Source: Azoarcus sp. L1K30 (lineage in GTDB: Bacteria; Pseudomonadota; Gammaproteobacteria; Burkholderiales; Rhodocyclaceae). Taken from it: a stretch of 64,000 bases of DNA. The stretch is from positions 4,521,476-4,585,475 of the forward strand of contig NZ_JAGRRD010000001.1 in NCBI RefSeq assembly GCF_018122735.1, written 5' to 3'. Position numbers and translations under genes: made by a program. Below are positions 1-8,189 of the stretch, piece by piece. The first letter of the stretch is position 1; the number at the start of each line of letters is the position of its first letter. The notes beneath the pieces were generated by a model. That model ran no database searches, was not told the DNA's origin, and worked only from the letters and a program-made list of their open reading frames with translations.

Positions 1-77
1 TGGCTCGCGATACGAGCCTCAAGCAGGGCTCTCGTGGCACGACGGTGCGCACCGACGGTACCCGTTCATCATGTTGA
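1..77 (+). CDS. Possible C-terminal tail of an upstream gene (partial)
   Basis: Frame 3 is open from the left edge to a TGA at 75-77. It would encode about 24 hydrophilic residues rich in Arg, Thr and Ser. The stop overlaps the ATG at 71 of the next gene, an arrangement typical of coupled genes in an operon. The fragment is too short to assign a family. The frame of the downstream gene is also open to the edge, so the call is weak. Confidence 0.3.
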   Translation, partial: ARDTSLKQGSRGTTVRTDGTRSSC

Positions 78-1024
78 TCCGCAGTGCAATAGGTGCGTTG
101 AGCGGATCGGGCGAGCACGCACGACTGAGTATCTTCATCTTTCACCGCGTCTTGCCGCAGCCGGACCCGCTGTTCCCGGCAGAGATGGATACCGTGCGTT
201 TCGATCGCGCAATGGGTTGGATTTCCAGCTGGTTCAACGTGTTGCCGTTGCACGAGGCCGTCGGACGGCTGGCTCGCGGCGAGTTGCCTCGGCGCGCAGC
301 GGCGATCACGTTTGACGACGGCTATGCGGATAACCTGCTGTATGCCACCCCCATCCTGCGGCGTCATGGCTTGCATGCGACCTTCTTCATCGCCAGCGGT
401 TATCTCGATGGCGGACGCATGTGGAACGATACGATCATCGAATCGGTGCGCAATGCCACGGTTGCAGAGCTCGATGCCGAATGGTTGGGTGCGGGGGTGA
501 TGCCGCTGCAGGGGACAGGGCAGAAGTCAGCAGCGATTCACCGGCTGATCCCTGCCATCAAGCATCTGCCGGGTCCGGCCAGAGCCGATGCCGTTGCACG
601 GGTGGAAGCCTCATGTGGGGCCACGCTGCCCGGTGATCTGATGCTCACCAGCGGTCAGTTACGGGAGCTCCTCGGCGCTGGAATGGGGGTCGGTGCGCAT
701 ACGGTCAGTCATCCCATCCTTGCGCGATTGGCTTCAGAAGATGCGCGGCGCGAAATCGCCACCAGCCGGGACGCGCTCGAAGGCCTCCTGGGCGAGCGGG
801 TTGGCCTCTTCGCCTATCCCAATGGAAAGCCGGGTGCCGACTACCTGCCCGAACATGTCGACATGGTCAGGTCGATGGGTTTCGATGCGGCGGTGTCGAC
901 TGCCTGGGGCGCGAGTGACAGGACGTCCGACCCGTTCCAGCTCAGGCGCTTTACGCCCTGGGACGAAGGCAGGTGGCGCTATGGCGCACGTCTGGTGCGA
1001 AACCTTGCCTCTCCATCGCCATGA
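71..1024 (+). CDS. Polysaccharide deacetylase family protein (NodB-homology)
   Basis: The 317-residue product belongs to carbohydrate esterase family 4, metal-dependent enzymes that remove N- or O-acetyl groups from polysaccharides. The motif TFDDGYADN (Asp82/Asp83) supplies the catalytic base and one metal ligand. A later AHTVSHP segment gives the His-x3-His metal pair. No signal peptide is evident, so the site of action (cytoplasmic or membrane-associated lipid-linked intermediate) is unclear. It ends 20 bp from the convergent hydrolase operon and lies at the left edge of an exopolysaccharide locus, so a role in trimming EPS is likely but inferred. The ATG at 71 is chosen; the frame is open further upstream, so a longer protein cannot be excluded. 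Confidence 0.85.
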   Translation: MLIRSAIGALSGSGEHARLSIFIFHRVLPQPDPLFPAEMDTVRFDRAMGWISSWFNVLPLHEAVGRLARGELPRRAAAITFDDGYADNLLYATPILRRHGLHATFFIASGYLDGGRMWNDTIIESVRNATVAELDAEWLGAGVMPLQGTGQKSAAIHRLIPAIKHLPGPARADAVARVEASCGATLPGDLMLTSGQLRELLGAGMGVGAHTVSHPILARLASEDARREIATSRDALEGLLGERVGLFAYPNGKPGADYLPEHVDMVRSMGFDAAVSTAWGASDRTSDPFQLRRFTPWDEGRWRYGARLVRNLASPSP

Positions 1025-1043
1025 CGATTGTGATGGTCGGCGC

Positions 1044-1940
1044 CTAGTCGGCGTCGCGGGGAGGAGGTAGCCCCTGCAACCAGTCGCGAGCGATATCGAT
1101 CACTTCGTCCCGCGCGGCGATGGTCGAAAATGCCTGGTCGGCTTCGGGCAGATCGTGACGGGTGAAGCTCTTGCACTGGTTCAGCGCGCTTGACCATGCG
1201 GGCTCCGCCGCGACCAGCTCGTCGAACTCCTTGCTCACGATGCTGCGGCCGCTCATCAGCATCAGCATGTGCCCGTTGAAGCGCTCCATACCGACCCGCA
1301 TCCGCAGTGGATAGGGCAGGCCATCGACATCGTCACGTGGCGCGACGGCGGCTATCTGCGTGCGCGGCGACAGTTTGCGTTTCAGTACCCTGCCTACGGT
1401 GGCAAGCGCCGGGAGTGGATTGAAGCGCAACGAGAAGACTTTTTTCCAGAATACGGGTTCGCGCAGCCGCTGCAGGTAGTAGTGCTTCACCATGGCCTGC
1501 TCGCCGGTTTCCTCCGTATGTACGTACGGATTTCCGAGTGCCAGGCCAGTCACCCCGGGCAATTTCCAGGCGTGGATCATGCTGGCTGAGGCCGCGTCGC
1601 AGCCGCCCCAGAGCACGATTTCGGATAGCCCGGGTACCGTCGCCCTGAACGTGTCGATTGCGGCGCGGATATCGGCTTCGGTGTCGGTAAAGCCCACAAA
1701 GTCACCCGAGCCGTCTCCGATTCCCCGGTAGTCGAACCGCATGACGGGCGTGCCCGCTGCTGCCAGGCGCCGACCGAGAAAGAGCAGCTGCCTGCAACAT
1801 CCTCCACGATACTGAGGCCCACCCGCCGGCATCGCCAGGACACCGCGCGACGCGGCGGGGAGCCCATCGGGGACATGAACGATGCCAAGCAGCGTTTCAC
1901 CTTCGCACTCGAAGGTGACCGGAACTTCGGAACTGCTCAA
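1044..1940 (-). CDS. Hydrolase 1, exosortase A system-associated (alpha/beta fold)
   Basis: An alpha/beta hydrolase resembling the 'hydrolase 1' family found beside exosortase A (XrtA) EPS genes. The nucleophile elbow reads LWGGCDAAS, so Cys sits where Ser is usual; similar WGxCD elbows are characteristic of this family as I recall it. The natural substrate is unknown. The start is most likely TTG at 1940: it overlaps the TGA of the upstream hydrolase 2 as TTGA and has GGAGA six to seven bases before it, giving 298 residues. A longer reading to 2012 would run inside hydrolase 2. It is the last gene of the minus-strand operon that begins at 6644. Confidence 0.85.
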   Translation of the reverse strand: MSSSEVPVTFECEGETLLGIVHVPDGLPAASRGVLAMPAGGPQYRGGCCRQLLFLGRRLAAAGTPVMRFDYRGIGDGSGDFVGFTDTEADIRAAIDTFRATVPGLSEIVLWGGCDAASASMIHAWKLPGVTGLALGNPYVHTEETGEQAMVKHYYLQRLREPVFWKKVFSLRFNPLPALATVGRVLKRKLSPRTQIAAVAPRDDVDGLPYPLRMRVGMERFNGHMLMLMSGRSIVSKEFDELVAAEPAWSSALNQCKSFTRHDLPEADQAFSTIAARDEVIDIARDWLQGLPPPRDAD

Positions 1941-2764
1941 GATGATTCTCCGAACAAGGCTGTCGTGGCGCTGATCAACGTCGGCAAGGCGTCGCGCTCG
2001 TGCAGCTGCCACAATGGCGGGCCGGAGAACGGATGGCTGCCCACCACCGCGCCACGTGCTTCGAGGGCCGAGACCACCTGTCGGGCAGCGATCGAGAGCG
2101 CACCGCTGTCATTGGTCACGTTTTCGAACCAGTCAATGCGCTTTGCCTGCATCGCGCTTTCGCCGCTGAAAAGTCGTGCGGCGTCGATTCCGGCTGCAAG
2201 TTGGCCCGCGAGCGGATAGCCGGCGACCTCGACCACCTGGCCTTCAGCCATCCTGCCCCGGATCAGGTCGGTTGTTTCGGCAGGCAGGCCACGCTCCATC
2301 AACCAGGCCACCCTGAGCCTCAGGTATTGCGTCAGGAATTGCTTGCCATTGACGACGGGCTGCCATAGCAACAGACGTCCATAGCGTGAGGGCGCCGACT
2401 CAAACATTGAACCCGCGAGCAGACCGCCCAAGCGCATTCCCCACAGGGAAACGCAGAGACCGCTTTCGCGGGCGAGCCAATCCGCAGCGATTCCCGCATC
2501 GGTCGCCCACAGGTCCCAGGAGGCAGCCTCGAGCTCACCATGACTTTCTCCGGTCCCGAATGGGTCGAGCAGCAGACAGGAATAACCTATGCGGGCAAAC
2601 GAGCGAGCCTGGGCCGATGCAAGCGCACGGCAGCGGTTCATTTCCTCGGCAAACGGGGGCAGGTAAAGAAATGCACCGCGCGCCGGCACCGTCGCGGGGA
2701 AGTACAGCCCGAACAGCCGGCCCTGGCTGCCATCGATAAAGACTGGCCTGGTTTCAGTCTTCAT
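1937..2764 (-). CDS. Hydrolase 2, exosortase A system-associated (alpha/beta fold)
   Basis: A 275-residue alpha/beta hydrolase of the kind paired with hydrolase 1 in XrtA/PEP-CTERM exopolysaccharide loci. It has an N-terminal beta-rich start, a YLPPFAEEMN segment and a DPFGTGES stretch typical of the fold. The position of the nucleophile elbow reads LWGMRLGG, so no Ser, Cys or Asp nucleophile is apparent and a conventional esterase mechanism is doubtful. The gene overlaps hydrolase 1 by four bases and lies 9 bp after the acyl carrier protein gene. This suggests the two hydrolases act on the acyl-carrier-bound product (inference). Confidence 0.87.
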   Translation of the reverse strand: MKTETRPVFIDGSQGRLFGLYFPATVPARGAFLYLPPFAEEMNRCRALASAQARSFARIGYSCLLLDPFGTGESHGELEAASWDLWATDAGIAADWLARESGLCVSLWGMRLGGLLAGSMFESAPSRYGRLLLWQPVVNGKQFLTQYLRLRVAWLMERGLPAETTDLIRGRMAEGQVVEVAGYPLAGQLAAGIDAARLFSGESAMQAKRIDWFENVTNDSGALSIAARQVVSALEARGAVVGSHPFSGPPLWQLHERDALPTLISATTALFGESS

Positions 2765-2773
2765 GAGCCAGTA

Positions 2774-3019
2774 TCAGCGCTTGGATTCGATGAAGGTCGC
2801 GAGTGTGCCGACGGTCTCGAAGATTTCCCCACTGATTTCGTCGTCAGCGACCTCGCAGCCAAGTTGTTCCTCAATGCTGGTGATCAGTGCAACGACCGTC
2901 ATCGAGTTGAACTCGGGGAAGTTTCCCATCAAGGGGGTATCTGCAGTTAGCGTGGCGGCGCGGTCACCGAGTTGCAGGCAATGGTTCAGCAGGTCGCAGG
3001 CAATTTCCAGCGCGGTCAT
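2774..3019 (-). CDS. Acyl carrier protein, exosortase A-associated type
   Basis: An 81-residue acidic helical protein of acyl carrier protein size. The phosphopantetheine attachment serine is Ser39 in FPEFNSMTVV, replacing the usual DSL with NSM. It presumably carries an acyl or aminoacyl group as a thioester in the cytoplasm. It sits directly before the two hydrolases. An acyl-CoA ligase of the same gene neighbourhood family is encoded at 28576-30171, so the two may hand on the same acyl group (inference). The ATG at 3019 follows an AGGAAAGAG-type ribosome site. Confidence 0.9.
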   Translation of the reverse strand: MTALEIACDLLNHCLQLGDRAATLTADTPLMGNFPEFNSMTVVALITSIEEQLGCEVADDEISGEIFETVGTLATFIESKR

Positions 3020-3072
3020 TGACTCTTTCCTATTGGTAGTAGTGAGTAGTGGGGTTCAATTCAGTATGTGTG

Positions 3073-3852
3073 CTATGACGCCTTGGTCGTTCGTCCGCTC
3101 TTGTGTTCATGAAACGCGTCCTTTACGACCATCTCGTCAGCGGGAACGCCGACAAACGCGAGGATTCGGCGCTGTCCGTCCGGGTTGCTCATTTCGCTGA
3201 TGTCGAAGATGCGAAAGTTCTCCGGTAACCGGGCCTCGAGGCGAGCGGCTTCATCATAGTAGTAGTCCCAGTATTTTTCGATGGCTTCGCGTTTCGAGTC
3301 GGCTTCGAACTTGGGAAATGTCTTGTCCCACACCGGATCTGGCTGATAACGGGTGCCGTCGTGCGCCTGCCAGAAATTCTTGGATTCATGGTAGGGGACA
3401 CGGACGATCATCGACTTGAGCCGGTCGGCAATCTGCAACGAGGTCCAGCGATTGATCGACGATTTCTCGAGCCAGCTATCCACAGTCTCGGTACGGTCGC
3501 GCTTGATGCAGACGAAGCGGACGTTCGGGTCCTGTTCGAGAATGTCGTCGACGTATTTCAAGTAGTAGTAGGCGATATCGCCCATCAGCCTGATCTTGTC
3601 ACGCTTCTGCAAGGCTTCGTAGGTCGCGACCGATGCCGGCCTGGCGTAGTCGATGGCCAGGCGTGCCTTGGGTCCGCCCGCGATGATCCGGTTGAACTCG
3701 GCGATCGTGTTCAGGACGGGCTGCGGGTTGCCCTCGAAGACGCAACCAGTGGGGTTGAGTTCGTGAAAACAGACGGCGTCGCGCTGGCTGTTGAATAAAC
3801 GCGATAGTGATGCGGTACCGGTACGCCCGGAGCCCAGACCAATGACAATCAT
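3073..3852 (-). CDS. Sulfotransferase family protein
   Basis: The 259-residue protein begins with MIVIGLGSGRTGTASLSRL, a phosphosulfate-binding (5'-PSB) loop of PAPS-dependent sulfotransferases. A central FVCIKRDRTETVDSWL fits the 3'-phosphate-binding region. The enzyme would move a sulfo group from PAPS to a sugar or other hydroxyl. The frame extends upstream to 3954, but the ATG at 3852 is chosen because GAGG precedes it and the PSB loop is normally at the extreme N-terminus. It lies in the operon between a GT2 glycosyltransferase and the acyl carrier protein. PAPS could come from the cys genes at 33.3-37.1 kb. The acceptor is unknown. Confidence 0.82.
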   Translation of the reverse strand: MIVIGLGSGRTGTASLSRLFNSQRDAVCFHELNPTGCVFEGNPQPVLNTIAEFNRIIAGGPKARLAIDYARPASVATYEALQKRDKIRLMGDIAYYYLKYVDDILEQDPNVRFVCIKRDRTETVDSWLEKSSINRWTSLQIADRLKSMIVRVPYHESKNFWQAHDGTRYQPDPVWDKTFPKFEADSKREAIEKYWDYYYDEAARLEARLPENFRIFDISEMSNPDGQRRILAFVGVPADEMVVKDAFHEHKSGRTTKAS

Positions 3853-3896
3853 TGATACCTCGTATCTAGTACATTCATATTCACGCCCATCCGCGC

Positions 3897-4886
3897 TCAG
3901 GCTCTTGGCTGGGCCAGCGCACGTAGCCCGAGGTAGCCGCAATAGAGCAGCCACTTGGGACTCAAGCCGGTCGAAAGCGATTCGCGAGCATACACTGCGG
4001 CCAACTCGTAGTTTCCGTCAGACACCAGTTTTTCCGTGATCCGCTTGAGCGTGTAGCCCTTGTTGCGGGTAGCAGCCTTGCGGATGGCGGGCGATTTCGA
4101 AAACAGCACCGCCTTGTCCATGACGTAGGAGCGAAACAGCAACTTCTGCAGGACCGTGACCACGGTCGACATGTTCAGTGTCTTGCTCGGATCCGGTGCG
4201 TTATGGTGCGATGTCATTCCGGGGAAATACCGGATGCCGCGCGCGACATCGATGCAGCGCAGGTAGAAGTCCCAGTCGCACTCATAGCGGATATTTTCGT
4301 CCATGCCGCCAATATCAAGGTAAAGCGTGCGCCGGACGACTGATGTATTGAGGTGCTGAAAGCCGTTGCAGCGCATCAGGTCTTCGACGCTCACATCGTA
4401 GACGCCTTCGCCATCCGGCCTGTGCGTCGTCTTTACGATGTGCTCAAGTTCTTCGAGCCACAGTGGCCCCTTGACTTGCTCATCACCGAGGTAAGCCGCC
4501 TGGTTGGTGTAGTAGAGATCGATGCTGCTGTCTGCTGCGCACAGTGCCCTCGAGGCGCGGGCGAGATGTTCCGGGTCGGTCCAGAAGTCGTCGTCGTCGA
4601 GAAAGGTGACAAATTCCCCTTGCGCACGTTCGACCCCGCGGTTGATCGCGTAGCTCTGCCCGTGGCCGCGCTCCGTCGCTTCCAGGTCGAGCATCAGCAC
4701 CCGGCTCTTCAATTCTGCCGCAAGGGATTGGTATGCAGCGAGGTTGGGGCCGTCGGAACCGTCATTTACGACCAGAATCTCAGTCTCCCGATGCGACTGT
4801 TCCAGTACGGACTGAATCGCCTTGCGCAGCAGGGTTGGGCGATTGCGTGACGGGATGATGACGGATACGGAGACGCTTGATGACAT
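3897..4886 (-). CDS. Glycosyltransferase family 2
   Basis: A 329-residue GT-A fold enzyme. The N-terminus VSVIIPSRNRPTLL and the following VVNDGSDG segment are the nucleotide-sugar binding part. FLDDDDFW is the DxD-type metal-binding motif near residue 100. It would add one sugar to a lipid-linked repeat unit at the cytoplasmic face of the membrane; donor and acceptor cannot be read from sequence. It is the second gene of the minus-strand operon, between the ATP-grasp/phosphatase fusion and the sulfotransferase. No transmembrane segment is evident. Confidence 0.9.
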   Translation of the reverse strand: MSSSVSVSVIIPSRNRPTLLRKAIQSVLEQSHRETEILVVNDGSDGPNLAAYQSLAAELKSRVLMLDLEATERGHGQSYAINRGVERAQGEFVTFLDDDDFWTDPEHLARASRALCAADSSIDLYYTNQAAYLGDEQVKGPLWLEELEHIVKTTHRPDGEGVYDVSVEDLMRCNGFQHLNTSVVRRTLYLDIGGMDENIRYECDWDFYLRCIDVARGIRYFPGMTSHHNAPDPSKTLNMSTVVTVLQKLLFRSYVMDKAVLFSKSPAIRKAATRNKGYTLKRITEKLVSDGNYELAAVYARESLSTGLSPKWLLYCGYLGLRALAQPRA

Positions 4887-4916
4887 AGGTTCGAGTACTT
4901 GCGCAAATGGCAGTGT

Positions 4917-6644
4917 TCAGTGTCGTGATCCAATCATTGCCGCAACCTCATCCACGCCTCTGAGCACCTGATTGAGGCTGCGCTCGTAGTCTGCTCTCGG
5001 CAGGCCGTAGGGATCGGCAATCTCGGACGCGTCACGTCCCATGCCGAGCAGAAACACCTTGTTGCGGGCCTCGGGGAACGCATCCAGAACGCGATCCCGG
5101 TGCTGCAACTCCATCACGAAGATCGCATCGGCGTGAGCGACCATATCCGCATCGAGCGACCTCGACGACCAATATAGCATGTCGACCCCCCGTGCCGCTG
5201 CGACTTCCGTCATGATCGGATCGGCGGGGCGACCGCTTTCGTGGTGGAAGCCAGCCGAGGTGACATGCGGACCATTCTTCAGTACGGTCGAGGCGTAGCG
5301 CTCGGCGACTGCGCTTCTATTGATGTTGCCGTAACACAGGAACAGGATGTTGTTGGCATCGGCGAGCGCCTTTGCTACCGCTCCGCCCTGCCATTGCGCA
5401 TGTGCCTTCGCTCTTTCCCGGCGTTCCTTGAAGATGCCGGCGAGCCTGTGGTAATACGACGCGGCGATGCGACCCATATCGATCAGTCCAGGGAGTGGGT
5501 CGCGCCAGCTTTGCACGTCGAAGCGGTGCTCCGGGCGAAACACGAGTGCAAGATCCGATACGACCTGGCGCCCCGAGGGAATGGCTACCAGACCCGCGGG
5601 CGCGTCCTTTCGCAGTACGAGTTCATGCCAGAACACGTCGCGGGACAGATTGCGGACCTTGATGCCATTGCGATAGGCCGGCCGTGGGGCGACGCGGCCT
5701 TCGACCATGAGTTCATAGAGCATGGCGGGAAAATCCGCTCCCGCATGGACTGCGAGCGGGAGAGAGCCCCAGAAGCGGCCGTTGATTTCCATGAGGCGGA
5801 ACTCGCCGGTGGCCGCATTGCGCTTGAATTCGACCATTGCGACACCATGCCAGTCCAGTGCGGTCATGAGGCGACTGGCAGCGTCCAGCAGCGCAGGTTC
5901 GACGGCTACGCTGGCGCGCAGGCTGCTTCCGCCACCGGTGAGCGGCACCTCGTGCAGTCTGAGGTGCTGGAAGGCGTAGACAATCCTGCCATGATCGGCG
6001 ATCAGCTCAATGCCAACGCCATCGCCTTCGAAGCGCTCCTGCAGCAGTGCGTCTCCGTAGCGAAGTGCATCCCGCACCCGCGACTCGAGCTCTCGAGCGT
6101 TCAGCGCATAGCTGACCGATAGTTGAACGTTGCCTGCGCCGCGACCGGCAACCGAACTGACCGGCTTGATGACCACCGGATAACCAAGCTCTTCGCCCGC
6201 AGCCGTCGCTTCGTCAATGCTCGTCACCAGCCGACTGGCAGGAAGCGGAATGTTCAGTTGCGCTGCGAGCTCCCCTGTTCGTGCCTTGTCGAGCACTACC
6301 GCGAGGGCATCACTTCCTGCCATGGCAAGACGCTCGTCGCGAATGCGCTGTCGGTGCTTGAGCAGCGGCGTCACGGTGCGCTCGGTCACGGGGATGATCA
6401 GGTCGAAGCGGGCATCCGTCAGGCGGGCGCCGACCCAATTGATGAATTCTTCTTCGTTTTCAAGAGGGCTCGGGTAGCGATACTTCTCATCGACGGCCCG
6501 TGAATAGCCGGCAATGGGTTTCGTTTCGTGGCTCGCGATGTCGACGGTGACGCCCATCCTGCGAAGGGAGCGGGCAATGGTCAGTGCCGGCGGCAAATCA
6601 CCGTCGAGTACCAGTACTCGGCGTGTCGCATGAGCTGCGGTCAT
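4917..6644 (-). CDS. ATP-grasp ligase fused to a low-molecular-weight tyrosine phosphatase domain
   Basis: The 575-residue product has two parts. Residues 1 to about 400 are an ATP-grasp domain like those of carbamoyl-phosphate synthase or carboxylate-amine ligases, with GYPVVIKPVSSVAGRGAG, a DALLQERFEGDGVGIEL lid region and MEINGRFWGSLPL near the metal site. From about residue 431 there is a low-molecular-weight protein tyrosine phosphatase domain, with the C-x5-R-S loop CYGNINRS (Cys437) and the general-acid motif ADPYG. Free-standing phosphatases of this type (Wzb/EpsP) regulate polysaccharide export by dephosphorylating tyrosine kinases. It opens the minus-strand operon; AGGA lies eight bases before the ATG. 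The ligase substrate is unknown. Confidence 0.88.
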   Translation of the reverse strand: MTAAHATRRVLVLDGDLPPALTIARSLRRMGVTVDIASHETKPIAGYSRAVDEKYRYPSPLENEEEFINWVGARLTDARFDLIIPVTERTVTPLLKHRQRIRDERLAMAGSDALAVVLDKARTGELAAQLNIPLPASRLVTSIDEATAAGEELGYPVVIKPVSSVAGRGAGNVQLSVSYALNARELESRVRDALRYGDALLQERFEGDGVGIELIADHGRIVYAFQHLRLHEVPLTGGGSSLRASVAVEPALLDAASRLMTALDWHGVAMVEFKRNAATGEFRLMEINGRFWGSLPLAVHAGADFPAMLYELMVEGRVAPRPAYRNGIKVRNLSRDVFWHELVLRKDAPAGLVAIPSGRQVVSDLALVFRPEHRFDVQSWRDPLPGLIDMGRIAASYYHRLAGIFKERRERAKAHAQWQGGAVAKALADANNILFLCYGNINRSAVAERYASTVLKNGPHVTSAGFHHESGRPADPIMTEVAAARGVDMLYWSSRSLDADMVAHADAIFVMELQHRDRVLDAFPEARNKVFLLGMGRDASEIADPYGLPRADYERSLNQVLRGVDEVAAMIGSRH

Positions 6645-7354
6645 GAGTTATTCCTGTATGGCGGGCACATTCTCGTTCCCGCTGCCCCACACCCGTTGTG
6701 GGACAACTCGCCTAATCCTGAATCTACGCATTCGTTTGTGACGCCTTCATGTCGCGCCCGCATCGCTGTGGCGTCTGCCCGATGTCCGCGCGTATGGCTC
6801 CATTGATGCCGAGTAGGGCACTGCTTTCGCCAGCGGCATTCGTCGCGGAGGCACCGAACAACATCAAGGTGCGCGGGCCTGGGGACCGCGACGGTGGCAT
6901 GCACCCGTTCGCCGCGGCGTTCCGAAGCACGGGATGTCGCGCTTCATCCGATCACGACATCCTCCGCGCACCCGCCTGCGCCGGATTGCGGACGGCGCTT
7001 CGCCGTTACTATAACGGCGGATTGTCAGTCTTGTTCGTAGCGGAATCCAGCATTTTCGAGTATTTCGCTCTATCGACTGATTTTTTGCGCCGTGTTTTTT
7101 GCCGCCCGAGGTGGTCTTTTCCCGTACCCTTAAGCCAATACGGCCTTGATTGCCATCGATGCACGGCCGGCGAAATGATCGAACGTGATTTTGTGTTTCG
7201 GCATAACCATGGCTCGATGGCAAAATGGTCGGGTTTTCGCGGAGAACGCGTTTTCTGCTACAACGAGCGTGCCAATGATGGTCGAAACTTCTTTCGGCCC
7301 CCGGCGCGCAGCGGATGCTTGTCGATCGGGGCATCTACGCAGGAGGGCTCATGC
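6645..7354. other. Long intergenic region between divergent EPS operons
   Basis: About 700 bp with no convincing gene on either strand. Open frames exist but lack recognisable sequence and a ribosome site; the frame of the TPR gene is open back to 6749. It must hold the promoters for the minus operon starting at 6644 and the plus gene at 7355. The clearest internal structure is the perfect inverted repeat at 7002-7020. The sequence becomes more AT-rich from about 7010 to 7140, as expected for a promoter zone. I did not find a convincing sigma-54 -24/-12 element. Confidence 0.6.
7002..7020. repeat. Perfect inverted repeat, candidate operator
   Basis: CGCCGTTA and TAACGGCG, 8-bp perfect arms, are separated by CTA. 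No T-run follows on either strand, so it is not an intrinsic terminator. Its location in a long divergent promoter region of the EPS locus makes a regulator-binding site plausible, but the regulator is unknown. Confidence 0.4.
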
Positions 7355-8047
7355 ATGATCAATGGTAAGGCGGGCTGCCGGATTTGGCTGAAACTCGTTC
7401 TGGTTGCGGTGGGACTGTTGTCCATTCAAGGCGTGGCGCTGGCGCAGGAGTTGCCATACGAATGTGGAAACTTTCATAACAATTACGGCCCTTTCGACTA
7501 CCGGACTGCAAAAGCGCAACTGGGGGTCGTCGAGCAGTACCACTTCAATGCCCAGACAGAGTCGCTGGCCGGCGGGCAGACGGGGGCCGTGGGGGCTGAC
7601 ATCAGCTATACGTTGCGCGCATTTCCCAATCATCATCGTGCGTTGCTGTCGATGATTCGCCTGGGCGAGCGTGAGAAGCGGGAACTGCCTATGGGCGCGA
7701 GTCACACCGTTAAGTGTTTCCTCACCCGGGCTGAGGTTTTTCGTCCCGATGACTATGTGGTGAAGATGCTCAGCGGCATTTACTTGATGAATAAGGGTGA
7801 CGAGAAGGGTGCGGTCGAAAAGCTCGAAGCGGCAGAGCGCCTGGAAAGTGCGGATCCAAACCTGCAGTACAACCTCGGGCTGGCCTATTTTCGCCTGGGC
7901 CGTTTCGAGGACGCGCTCGCACACGCGCACAAAGCCTATGGGATGGGCTTCGCATTGCCCGGGCTTAAGAACATGTTGAAGCGTGCCGGGAAGTGGCGCG
8001 ATCCCGCACCGCGCGTAAGTCAGACCGCGCCGGGCACGAAGGAATGA
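7355..8047 (+). CDS. Secreted tetratricopeptide-repeat protein
   Basis: The 230-residue product starts with a Sec-type signal peptide: basic MINGKAGCRIWLK, then a hydrophobic core, with probable cleavage after ALA-Q near residue 31. The mature part has TPR-like helices, clearest in the segment with LEAAERLESADPNLQYNLG and the following AYFRLGRFEDALAHAHKAY. The frame is open back to 6749, but the ATG at 7355 is chosen because AGGAGGG lies seven bases before it. TPR proteins in EPS loci often scaffold the export machinery; that role here is inferred. It is transcribed away from the minus operon across the 700-bp divergent region. Confidence 0.8.
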   Translation: MINGKAGCRIWLKLVLVAVGLLSIQGVALAQELPYECGNFHNNYGPFDYRTAKAQLGVVEQYHFNAQTESLAGGQTGAVGADISYTLRAFPNHHRALLSMIRLGEREKRELPMGASHTVKCFLTRAEVFRPDDYVVKMLSGIYLMNKGDEKGAVEKLEAAERLESADPNLQYNLGLAYFRLGRFEDALAHAHKAYGMGFALPGLKNMLKRAGKWRDPAPRVSQTAPGTKE

Positions 8048-8189
8048 TGCGACCTTCGTCAGGTGTGGCACCAGGAAGGTTGAGCAGCCATGTGTCGTCC
8101 CGTCGTTGCGAACACCGCGCCCGCATGGCGCCAGGCTGCCTTCGTCCGCTCGCTTCGCACCTTATCCCGGCATGCATGCGTGAGATCCA

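Noticed and set aside
6749..7354. N-terminal extension of the TPR protein by about 200 residues
   Set aside because: A good ribosome site and signal peptide mark the start at 7355; the extension has no protein-like pattern.
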